In this document: piece after piece, positions 9,652 through 19,406 of the stretch
Numbering within the stretch: the first letter of the stretch is position 1
How the letters are laid out: each line of letters starts with the position of its first letter
Assembly: GCA_016946835.1 (NCBI GenBank)
Contig: JACVTC010000101.1
Coordinates: 75,001 to 127,500 of the forward strand
Direction: 5' to 3'
From: Neocallimastix lanati (nom. inval.)
Taxonomy: Eukaryota > Neocallimastigomycota > Neocallimastigomycetes > Neocallimastigales > Neocallimastigaceae
Length of the DNA stretch: 52,500 nt
Made by a program: the position numbers and the translations under genes
The notes under the pieces: model-generated
Seen by the model: only the letters and a program-made list of their open reading frames with translations
What the model was told of the DNA's origin: nothing
Database searches by the model: none

Positions 9652-11121
9652 ATGAAGGCTTCTCTTGCTCTAACTGCCATTGCTGCTCTTGCCGCTAAGG
9701 CTTCTGCTGCTTGCTGGTCTGAAGCTTATGGTTACCCATGTTGTTCCTCTGCCAGTACTAAGGTTATTTACACCGATAGCGATGGTGAATGGGGTGTTGA
9801 AAACGGTAACTGGTGTGGTATTTCAAAGGATGATCCAAGAGGAGGCTGTTTCTCTGATACTTTAGGTTACCCATGTTGTACTAGTACCACTAATGTTATC
9901 TACACTGATAGCTACGGTCGCTGGGGTATTGAAAACAGTAATTGGTGTATTCTTGATGATTCATCTAACCCAGGTTATGGTAGTGATGACTACACTGTTG
10001 GTTCCCAATACTCTCTCTCTGGTAACCCATTCGCTGGTCACAAGTTCTACGTTAATCCATACTACGTTGATAAAGTTGACAAGGCCATTGCTCAAATGTA
10101 CGACTACGACAGTTCACTTAAATTTAAGGCCGAAAAGATGAAGGAATACTCTAACGCTATTTGGTTAGATACCATTAATAACATGGAAGCCTGGTTAGAA
10201 AGAAACCTTAAGGGTGCTCTTGCTCAACAAAATGCCGAAGGTAGTAGAGTTTTAACTGTCTTCGTCGTTTACGATTTACCAGGCCGTGACTGTCAGGCTC
10301 TTGCCTCCAACGGTGAACTTCTCGCCAACAATGGTGATATGAAACGTTACAAATCTGAATACATTGATATCATTGATAGACGCTTATCTACTTACAAGTC
10401 TCAACCAATTGTTCTTGTTATTGAACCAAATTCCCTTGCTAACTTAGTTACTAACCTTGAAAACATTCCAGCTTGTGCTGACTCTGAAAAATACTACTTA
10501 GATGGTCACGCTTACTTAATTAAGAAGTTCGGTTCCCACCCACACGTTGCCATGTACCTCGATATTGGTCACGCTTTCTGGTTAGGTTGGGATGATAAAC
10601 GTGCTAGTGCCGCTAAGATTTACTCTAAAGTTATTAACTCTGGTGCTCCAGGTAAAGTTCGTGGTTTCGCTTCCAACGTCGCTAACTACACTCCATGGGA
10701 AGACCCAGAACTTTCTCGTGGCCCAGACACTGAATGGAACCCTTGCCCAGATGAAAAGAGATACATCAAAGCCATGTACAAGGAATTCAAGGCTGCCGGT
10801 ATCTCCTCTGTTTACTTCATTGAAGATACTTCTCGTAATGGTCACAAGACTTACCGTAACCACTCAGGTGAATGGTGTAACCAAATGGGATCTGGTATTG
10901 GTGCCAGACCAAAGGCTTATCCAGTTTCCGGTATGGAATATCTAGATGCTTTCTACTGGGTTAAACCATACGGTGAATCTGATGGTACTTCTGATGAATC
11001 TGATAAGAGTTTTGATGGTTACTGTGGTCACGCAACCGCCATGAAGCCAGCTCCAGAAGCCGGTCAATGGTTCCAAAAATTCTTCGAAGAAGGTCTTATG
11101 AATGCTAACCCACCACTTTAA
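9652..11121 (+). CDS. Dockerin-bearing family 6 cellobiohydrolase/cellulase
   Basis: 489 aa, no intron. A signal peptide (1-19, cleavage after KASA) is followed by two Cys-rich fungal dockerins: residues 21-57 (CWSEAYGYPCC ... NWC) and 66-101 (CFSDTLGYPCC ... NWC). A short Gly/Ser/Asp linker leads to a GH6 catalytic domain from about 120 to the end. Fungal dockerins attach enzymes to cohesins of the extracellular cellulosome; GH6 enzymes cut beta-1,4-glucan from the non-reducing side with inversion. Family marks seen: YDLPGRDC (Tyr207, Asp213), VIEPNSLANLVTN, YLDIGHAFWLGW (Asp304), EWCNQMGSGIG and KPYGESDGTSD (Asp444). Oddity: residue 260 is Asn (AAT) where the GH6 signature EPDSLAN has the general-acid Asp, so activity is uncertain. 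The order signal-dockerins-GH6 matches known anaerobic-fungal CelA/CelC-type enzymes. Codons are C/T-ending and far more G+C-rich than the surroundings, suggesting high expression. The start is the only Met preceding the signal peptide. Confidence 0.97.
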   Translation: MKASLALTAIAALAAKASAACWSEAYGYPCCSSASTKVIYTDSDGEWGVENGNWCGISKDDPRGGCFSDTLGYPCCTSTTNVIYTDSYGRWGIENSNWCILDDSSNPGYGSDDYTVGSQYSLSGNPFAGHKFYVNPYYVDKVDKAIAQMYDYDSSLKFKAEKMKEYSNAIWLDTINNMEAWLERNLKGALAQQNAEGSRVLTVFVVYDLPGRDCQALASNGELLANNGDMKRYKSEYIDIIDRRLSTYKSQPIVLVIEPNSLANLVTNLENIPACADSEKYYLDGHAYLIKKFGSHPHVAMYLDIGHAFWLGWDDKRASAAKIYSKVINSGAPGKVRGFASNVANYTPWEDPELSRGPDTEWNPCPDEKRYIKAMYKEFKAAGISSVYFIEDTSRNGHKTYRNHSGEWCNQMGSGIGARPKAYPVSGMEYLDAFYWVKPYGESDGTSDESDKSFDGYCGHATAMKPAPEAGQWFQKFFEEGLMNANPPL

Positions 11122-11189
11122 GCGGTTTAAAGTAATTGATTTAATAATAATTGCATTCATTATTGAAAATATAAAAATAAATAAAAAAA

Positions 11190-11580
11190 ACTATATTATT
11201 TTATTATTTGTATTTTAGAAAAAATTATAATTAAAGAAAATTAAAATATAATGAGAATTTAATTTTTTAAAAAAAAATTTTTACAAATAAAAATATGATT
11301 ATTATTTTTATATAAATTAGTAAAAATAAAAAATATCTAAAAATAAAAAATAGAAAAGAGAATTAAGTTAAAAAATAAAATTAATAAAAATAAATAACAA
11401 ACTATATTATTTTATTATTTGTATTTAAAAAAAAATTGTAATTAAATAGAATAAAAATATAAAGAGAATTTAATTTTTTTAAAAAAAAAATATTTTACAA
11501 ATAAAAATATGTTTATTATTTTTATGTAAATTAGTAAAAATAAAAATATCTAAAAATAAAAAATAGAATAGAGAATTTAT
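11190..11580. repeat. Tandem duplication of ~180 bp downstream of the GH6 gene
   Basis: Two imperfect direct copies (about 11190-11366 and 11400-11578), each starting AACTATATTATTTTATTATT and containing TTAGTAAAAATAAAAAATATC. AT-rich and non-coding. Confidence 0.8.
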
Positions 11581-11913
11581 TTAAAAAATAAAATTAAAAG
11601 AGAATTATTAAAAATACCAAATATAAATAAAGTATATATAAAATAATTATAATAATAATAACTCTATTTTTTTAATAATACACCCATTTTTGATAATGTA
11701 AATATGATTTAAATAAAAAATATCAAATATTTACGAAAAATTTTCATTTGGAAAAGGTATTTTTCGCAAAATTTTAATAAATAGATAAATAAATAATAAA
11801 ATAAATAAATAAAAATTTATAATATATTTAAGAAAATAATAATAAATATAAACTATTTATTATTTGAAAAATAAAACTTTTATATATCTAAATATTAAAT
11901 ATTAAAAAAATGA

Positions 11914-12088
11914 GATTTTTTTTTTTTTTTAGACTACTAAGAGATTACATTTCCAGTGCTTTATTAAATAGATTGAAATATTTTTATGTATTACAAAAAA
12001 AAAAAAATTAGGACACGCAGTATTCCCATGTGGTCCCCCCACCATAGTACTGACTGCGCCATCACTAGCTTAACTTCTAGATCGGACG
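11914..12088 (-). mobile_element. 5S rRNA-headed retroposon (SINE3-like) with poly-A tail and 11-bp TSD
   Basis: On the minus strand the 175-bp insert starts CGTCCGATCTAGAAGTTAAG (5S rRNA-like head, 12088-12009). It continues through T13 and a ~65-bp unrelated body, and ends in A15 then TC (11930-11914). It is flanked by perfect 11-bp direct repeats TAAAAAAATGA at 11903-11913 and 12089-12099. The paralogous repeat at 24196-24210 has one copy of this target with no insert, which identifies the unit as an insertion. A 5S head, poly-A tail and target-site duplication are the marks of 5S-derived SINEs, or of chimeric 5S retrogenes made by LINE template switching. About 30 nt of the 5S 5' end are missing. 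Confidence 0.8.
12009..12088 (-). pseudogene. 5'-truncated 5S rRNA-like sequence
   Basis: The minus strand shows the internal control region of a 5S gene: A-box region GAAGTTAAGC, then AGTACTATGGTGGG, then C-box GACCACATGGGAATACTG, in the expected order and spacing. It begins around position 30 of a normal 5S and runs nearly to its 3' end. The missing 5' strand of helix I makes a functional ribosomal RNA unlikely. It is the head of the retroposon described at 11914-12088. Confidence 0.8.
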
Positions 12089-12824
12089 TAAAAAAATGAA
12101 ATAATTTTAATATTTAACTATATATTAAAATAATTTTTTTTTTTTTTTTTTTTATAACTATTTATAATTATTTATAACTATCTTTTTTATTAAAAAAAAA
12201 AAGAAATAATTTTAAAAAAAATTCTATATAACTATATATTAAAATATCTTTTTTTTTATTTTTATTTTACTAAATTATTTATAACTATTTCTTTTATTAA
12301 AAAAAAAAAATAATAATTTTAGAAAAAATTCTATATAACTATATATTAAAATAACTTTTATTATATAGTTATTATAATAATGTTCGCAACTAGCAAAGAA
12401 ACTCCATATAGAAGCACTCTACGATTTTATTTTTTAAAGCTTTAATTTTAATGCATATTTATTATTATATATTTATATAATTTATAATATAAATATTTAA
12501 ATATAAATATTTAAATAAAAAAATAAATAAATAAAACTATAATAAATAAATAAATTTAAAATTAAAATTTTTTTTAAAAAAATAAATATTAATAATTTAA
12601 AAGAGGTAAAGAATAATAATTTAAAATATAATTTTTAAAATTAAAAAAAAAAAAATATTTAAATAATGAATTGATCATTTTTACACCTTTTGAATTCTTG
12701 CTTAGTATTTTATAATATCTTAGACTTTAATAAAAATATTTTAATATTTAATAAATATTAATAAATATTTTTAATAAAAGAGATATTTATAGATAATCTA
12801 ATAAAAAAAAAAGTTATTTTAATA

Positions 12825-14834
12825 TACTGTTATATAAAAATTTTATTTATATGTTTACTTAATGATGTATTAGGATGATCTTCATCGAATTTTATATATG
12901 CATTCATTATATCAATAAATTCGTCTGAGTAGTCAACGTTTCTAAAATTATTTTTATAAATAATTTTGGCAGTTATATATAAATGGTCATTAGAACAATG
13001 AACCAATAAAGAATTTTAAATCATGATCAGCTGCTGGATCTAATGAAGTTATTCCATTACTCCAAACTTTTATGCAACCTTCTTTTACACTTGCACCTTC
13101 ACATAATAATCCAAAACTATATTTCTTATTGCTTGAAGTTATATATTGACCTGGGACAAATACTGTTCCAGATTCTAATGTATCGACCGTATTTTTAACT
13201 TCTTTAATAAAATTAAATCTATCAATATCATAATTAACTATTTATTCAAAATAATCATTAACTTCATTACATGGAATAACCGAACCAACAAAACCTGAAA
13301 ATTCTTTCGGGGTAACACTTTTATAATATGAAATTTTTGGTACATTAGATTTATTTAGATTTCCATTTACCTATATCAAAAAAGCTTTTAGCTTTTCCTT
13401 CATTATTTTGCTTTGCTGCCATTAAAATTCCAAGAATTTCTGATATTAGTTGAACCCAACGTTTTGATAGTGTTGTTCTTTTTATTATTTTCTACTATAT
13501 TATTTCTTTTGTAATTATATTTATTTTTTTATTTCATATTCATTTTCTAAAATTTCAAATTTATTTTCTCTTTTACTTTTAAATATATTCTTTGTTATAA
13601 AATCATACCCTTTACCAATCATTTCACCAGCTTTACCAGCAAATGTATCAAAGTTTACCAACACCTTTTTCAAAATTAGACAAACCTTTAGTAATATTTC
13701 TATATTCATTTCTTGCGTCTGCAACAGCTTTATATTCTGCGGAATTCATATGTGTATATTCATCGGTATGTGATTTTTCATGAGTACTACTCCAATTTGT
13801 TTCTTTTGAGTTTTCTTTACTATTAATTGTAGCTCGCGATTGATTTTCACTTTCAATATGCAATATTGAGCGTTCATTCGTTTCTTCATGACTGCTTTCT
13901 CGAGTATCTGAAAGAGCTTTACTGTTTGAATTAACTACAGTATAGACTTTTTCAATAGAACTAGAACCACCATCTGATAATGATTTAGAAATTGATTTAG
14001 ATCCTGAAAGAGCATGAGCTAACTCAATCGATTTATCAATTTCATCAGTAGAGGTATATCACCTTTACTATAAACTTTTCCATAGGATTTATGATAAGAG
14101 GTACCTCTGCTATTAGAAATACTAATAGTATCTTGAACTTCATTAGTATATGCGACAGAACAAGTATAAGTTGATCCTTCGATCAACTGAAAACTACCAC
14201 ATTCTTTAATATCTTTACCTTTATCTTCATTTTCCCTTAAATACTTGTTGTATCATTCTTTATCGATTTCGTTAAGATTATACGGAATACCCGAAGTTGT
14301 AACCATATTCGTATAACGAATATTTTTTACTTTAATTAAATCTCTATAATATGGATTATACGTGGGATTGTTACTTGTTAAAGCGACATTTTTTGAACCC
14401 TGCTAAAATTAAATCATCATATAATTTTTTATACATTTTTCTATAGTCATCCAATGTACGACCCTTGTATATATTTTCATCATTAGTTTCAGGAAAACTA
14501 TTATCAGTAGTCGATTCATATTTTTTATTTTTCTTTTATTAAAATTTTTATTTTCAACAATTTTATAGTATTCTCCAACGTAATTAACCAAGGTATTATT
14601 ACCACAGTATGAAACACCTGCCCAATTAGGACCAAGATATTTAGTGTACTCCTCAATGTTATTGAAATAAATGGTTTTATCAGAATCCAAATCAACATAA
14701 AATGGATTAATTGTCTTGATTACACTATTTTTGGTGTAAAGACAAAATTCTAAATTTTCTGTTGAATTATTATATATTGAATTACCGTAACCCAAGCTTA
14801 TACTAATACCTATTAGCATAAATTTCAATAACAT
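12825..14834 (-). pseudogene. Decayed gene for a secreted Ser/Thr-rich protein with a lectin-like C-terminus
   Basis: The minus strand has an ATG at 14834 followed by a signal peptide (MLLKFMLIGISISLGYGNS). About 2 kb of clearly protein-like sequence follows in changing frames. Pieces include 14834-14535, ~14525-14400, ~14395-14060, ~14055-13650, 13660-13521 and a C-terminal part ~13430-12830. The middle is rich in alternating Ser/Thr/Glu/Asn. The C-terminal piece (VFVPGQYITSSNKKYSFGLL ... GCIKVWSNG) resembles the bulb-type lectin fold pattern. At least five frame breaks and several stops are present. The parent family is not recognised, so no activity is assigned beyond likely secretion. Confidence 0.6.
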
Positions 14835-15103
14835 TTTTAAAAAATTAATCTTTTTTTTTTTTTATTATTTTATATGTTTTAATATTTAAGATTGTATAGA
14901 TTGAATAATATTTGAAAAAATCATTTTATAATTTTAAAAATTATATGTATTTAAATAAAATTAATCTATTTAATATCATTAATAAATTTTTTAAATTAAA
15001 GATATAAATTATAAATTAAGTCGTAATTTCTAAAATGATTTTTTACTTATAAATTAAAGTGTAATAATAAATATTTTAAAAAATATTTAAAATATATATT
15101 TAC

Positions 15104-15391
15104 TTGATAAGTATAAAAATGAACAATATAGAATATGATAAAAATAAAGAAAATTCAGTATTAAAAAGAATTCTTAAAGAAGAAAACGATTATAATAATG
15201 ATTATAATGAAGAAAATATTAGTAGCTATAGTATAAAGAAATTAATTTTTAGATTAATAAAAGGTAATAATACAGCTGATTTAGATGAACTTTTAAAAGA
15301 GTTATTTGAAAATTATAATTTCTGTAGAGATTGTGAATTTGATAAAATATTCCTAGTAGATAGTCGGCTTTGTTGCATTTTGATGTTTTAA
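15104..15391 (+). pseudogene. Truncated Asn/Glu-rich ORF fused to copia debris
   Basis: A 95-codon frame. The first ~83 residues are charged and Asn-rich and then helical (TADLDELLKELFENYNFCRD). The last ~12 come from a copia fragment on the opposite strand that begins at 15353. The family is not recognised; it may be the N-terminus of a larger protein cut by the insertion. Expression is not supported by anything else in the sequence. Confidence 0.35.
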
Positions 15392-15520
15392 AAGTTTTTT
15401 TTTTTTTCTTTATTTTATGTATAATTTTATTTATTTCTGATTTAATACCTTTGATTAACAAAGTAGTCCACATAAACACCTATTATACATGTAACGGTGT
15501 TTGCTTGTTTGCCTAATACT
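15353..15520 (-). mobile_element. Ty1/copia RT fragment
   Basis: Starting at CCTAGTAGATAG, this segment matches 24889-25040 of the large copia relic in the same orientation. The minus strand has the remains of the copia RT active-site region (VDD followed by LIADIKSEINK) in shifted frames. The rest up to 16320 is AT-rich with no gene. TGTTGACCCAACAG at about 15571 could be an LTR start, but nothing pairs with it. Confidence 0.6.
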
Positions 15521-16320
15521 ATTAAAGGGAATTAATTATTAATAATTACAATCATAAGCAAAAACTTTGTTGACCCAACAGTTCGACACTGTAAATATAT
15601 AAGTAATATAAAAATGAAGAAATTTTGTTTTATAAAAATATTTGTTTTATTAATAAAAAATTTATTAAAATATTAATTAAGGTATTACTAATATATTGAT
15701 TTTTTTTTTTTTTAAAATAAAAAACATAAAGAAAAAATATTTTGTTGAAGAAATTACTCATAATTATACAATTTCTGGAAAAATTGTTTCTTGAATGAAA
15801 AAGTATAAAAAGTTCTTAGATTTTAAATTGATAAAAATGAATCATATGATAAAAAGTAATAATAGAATTTATAAAATTTGGATTTTCTAATAATTTCTGA
15901 TTAAATAAATTAACCGAGAAAATCCATGAAATTCTATAATTTTTCACAGAAAGAAAATTATAGAAAATATTATTTTATTATTTTATATTTAGTTAAATAC
16001 TAGCTCGACACCTTTTCAAGTGGATAGTGTTTGAACGACTTAACAACATTAAATATAATAATATTTATTATAATAAGTAATTAATAAAAAAATTATCTTA
16101 TTTTTGCTTTTCATCAAGTGAATAATTAATTATACACTTAATATATACTAATTAAATTAAGTGGATGCATAAATTATAAGTTAAATACTATAAATTTGGT
16201 ATATCCAATAAATTTGAAAAAAAAATTATACGTTAATTAAACTAATAATTATTTAATATTCAATATTTCAAATTGGAGGAATTAAACTTAATTTTTCAAA
16301 ATCTAAATATTAACGATATT

Positions 16321-16802
16321 ATGGCAAATCATCAAATACAGTAGCAACAACAACAAATACCACCGCTTAAAATAATCAACGATATTTTCAGGTAACAAAA
16401 TAGAACCTTGATGAATTCTTGACAAGAGATGAGCTTGCTATTAATGCCCATCATCAATGATTTATTAATGATGCTACGAGGGTCAGTTTTGTCATTTCAT
16501 ACCTAAATGATAAAGCTTTGAACTGGACCTCATGTCTCCGAAGAAATAACAATGCCGTTTTAAACAATCTGGAACTGTTCCTAACTGAAGTTAGAAAAAA
16601 CTTTGGAGATCCTGATGTTGAAGCCGTAGTAGCAAATGGGCATTCATGTAATATTCAACAATTCAAATATGGTAAATTTGTAGAATATATAATGGAATTC
16701 CATGAAATTAGTCAATACTCCGATTTTAATGAATCAACAAAATTTTATATGTTTATAAGAGGACTTCATTACAAAATGAGAGAATGTTTAGCTCTTTGTT
16801 AA
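16321..16802 (+). pseudogene. Ty3/gypsy gag relic
   Basis: An ATG at 16321 opens a Gln-rich start with an in-frame stop. A second frame gives NLDEFLTRDELAINAHHQ, then FINDATRVSFVISYLNDKAL, and runs into an open 94-codon frame (16518-16802) with FLTEVRKNFGDPD. The pattern of a capsid domain followed by F-GDP is typical of retrotransposon gag. One stop and one frame change separate the parts. It ends abruptly at LALC-stop, where the sequence switches to a minus-strand pol fragment; that junction is shared with 4451. Confidence 0.75.
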
Positions 16803-17845
16803 TTCGAATCCTAACAAAATTTATTTAAGTCAATAAAATTTTTGTTTAATAGGTTTAACTCCTTCCATAAGAATAATTTTGTGTGGTGATAAATTTGAAG
16901 AAGTTAGTTCTTCAAAAGAAATTGCAATTATATCAATATGTTTTTCAAGTAATTTAGTAAATAACTTCTATATAATTTGCATTAATCGTACTTTGAAAAA
17001 CGGTGTTAAGCATGTAATTTATGGGTGGTAATCCTTCAATTGACTCTAGTTGTTGCTTAGTTTTTTTTTGATGATTCAATGCCTTGATTATATACAATAA
17101 TTTTTCTTCGTCATCATATTCATTATTTATTGGTGTAATTTCATCAATTAAACTTTGATCATTAAATCGGCAAAGACTATATATAAATGAATGTAAAAAT
17201 AAATGGTTATTAATTTGAGCTTTGAGATTGATTAATATATCATAGAATGGATCTTCCTTGTCTATGATTCTAAATGAATCTATTAAAGCCTTATCATGAA
17301 CTTCCTCTACTATTACATCAACCATAGCAATATCATTTCCTCTAAATACAATTTCTTCAACCATTTGTCCAATTATGCAAATTATTATTAACATTAAAAT
17401 AGGATAATCTTTATATATATCTTCAATTTCCTTTTGATTTGAACCTTCTGTTTGTAAATCTATCCATGTAAGAATATAGCCATAAATAATATCAAATACC
17501 ACCATTAGAAATCCTAAAGTTAATCCTTTAATATATACCTTTTTTTTTTTAATTTAAACTGTTTTTTAAATAATTTTTTCTTTCTTTTTCTCTTTGATTT
17601 TAAATATTTTGTATTTTCAATACCATTATCATCATTTATTTTGTTATTTTCAATAATATCAAGTTTAATATCATTAATACTTTCATTTAGCTTTTTATAT
17701 TTATTTAAATTATCTTCTTTAGTGATAACATCAATTACTTTCTCATTATTTAAAATTATTTTTGAATTCTTATTATTTTCAATTTCTATTGAAATTTTTA
17801 ATAAAAATTTAATTAATTATTTTATTTATTAATACTTTAGTCATT
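16803..17845 (-). pseudogene. Ty3/gypsy protease-RT-junction fragment, copy B
   Basis: Near-identical to 4452-5540, with an open 183-codon frame at 17505-16954. The poly-A run joining the Lys-rich upstream frame to this frame is 11 nt here and 14 nt in copy A, so both copies keep the same relative frame. Copy B lacks one of the two NEKVIDII repeat units. Amino-acid differences between the copies are few and scattered (for example CRFID versus FRIID), indicating a fairly recent duplication. Confidence 0.65.
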
Positions 17846-17865
17846 TTATAAATTATTATTTTTAA

Positions 17866-18245
17866 AATTTTATTTTATTTTATTTTATTCAATCTGTACT
17901 TTATATTCATATTTCAACTATTTATTTTTTTTATTTTATTCAATCTGTACTTTATATTCATATTTCAACTATTTATTTTATTTTATTTTATTCAATCTGT
18001 ACTTTATATTCATATTTCAACTATTTATTTTATTTTATTTTATTCAATCTGTACTTTATATTCATATTTCAACTATTTATTTTATTTTATTTTATTTTAT
18101 TCAATCTGTACTTTATATTTATATTTCAACTATTTATTTTATTTTATCTTATTTTATTCAATCTGTACTTTATATTTATATTTCAACTATTTATTTTATG
18201 TTATTTTATTCAATCTGTACTATATTTATATTTCAACTATTATCA
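17866..18245. repeat. 51-57-bp minisatellite, seven units
   Basis: The CAATCTGTACT motif starts at 17890, 17941, 17993, 18045, 18102, 18159 and 18211, giving periods of 51, 52, 52, 57, 57 and 52. The unit is TTCAATCTGTACTTTATATT, then CATATTTCAACTATTTATTT, plus a variable number of TTTTA pentamers. A single unit is present at the equivalent place in copy A (5570-5625). The reverse complement forms the array inside the MULE at 41340-42920. Confidence 0.95.
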
Positions 18246-18444
18246 TATTTTATTTCTATTTCTCTTTTATTATTTCTATTTCATTTTAATATACTTTATT
18301 TTTTTTTTTTTTATTTTTTTGCAAATTATTAAAATATAAAGATTAAATTAAATCGCATCATTAATTATCTTAACAAAATATATCCAAAAATAATAATAAA
18401 TAATTATTGTAATGATATAATACTACATTTATTAATAACATAAC

Positions 18445-19372
18445 ATAAAACAAATATATGTAGTGACATATTTGTATATTTAATAATAATTTATTAAATA
18501 TTAAATTCTCTTACTTTGGATGAATGTGTTAAATTAATTAAAAAGAAATATTGGAAGGAGAATTTGAAGGAAGATAAACTACGCCAATTAAAAAAAAAAT
18601 TATTATAACCCCAAATGAAAGTGTCTGTGATTTCAATACTAGATTTTTGGAACCATACGATCAATTGGATTTCGACGATAAGTCTTTTATATCTGTTATT
18701 GATTATGAAAATGCTTTACGACCAAGAGGTAGAATATATGAAAGGATTGCTATGGCTGATGTTGATAATCTAGAGGATGCCTGGAGATTGGCTTAAAATA
18801 TTTGAGAGAATAATAAACGAATTTCGAGTAGGCAATGAAATGTAGGGTTCTTATACTATTAATATTAGGAATAATTACAATAATGTAATAAACTATGGCC
18901 AAATTGAAAGATCAAATTATAAAAATAATTTTTCTAATCAATTATAATAAAAATGCATCAAATATATGGATTGGAACTAACAGTAGGAATCAGAGGAATT
19001 TTAGGAATTCACCTATAAATATTGTAATTCAAGGAATACAAAATAATAACTTAAATAAATATACTAAACCTAGACAAAACACTCATAATTATTATAGATT
19101 TGGAATAGATAATAAATAATAACAATAATTTAAACATTAGTAATGAAAATAATATATCATACCATTGTAGATATTGGAAAATTTTAAAACCAAATTTAAA
19201 AATTAATTCAACAAATAGTTCAATAAATAATAATAATATTAAGGATAGTAATAATAAAGTTAACAGTAATAATGATAAAGATAATACTAATATTAATAAT
19301 GTTAATGAAAATATAATTAATAATAATTCAATTAATAATATTATCAATAATGGTATATCTAACATAGCTACA

Positions 19373-19406
<34 letters not shown>

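Larger units (their letters stand above)
11738..12660. repeat. AT-rich repeat R1, interrupted by a 5S-derived retroposon
   Basis: Shares blocks with the repeat at 23425-24425. 11750-11903 plus 12089-12110 match the reverse complement of 24190-24425 (for example AACTATTTATTATTTGAAAA). 12480-12660 matches 23521-23600 and 24060-24160 in direct orientation. The left end contains GGTATTTTTCGCAAAA, similar to the GCATTTCG ends of the other copy. 12100-12400 also holds about three tandem ~120-bp units with CTATATAACTATATATTAAA. There is no coding capacity. Confidence 0.65.

Noticed and set aside
9680-10141. Additional reading frames within the cellulase on the plus strand
   Set aside because: They are out-of-frame shadows of the GH6 gene.
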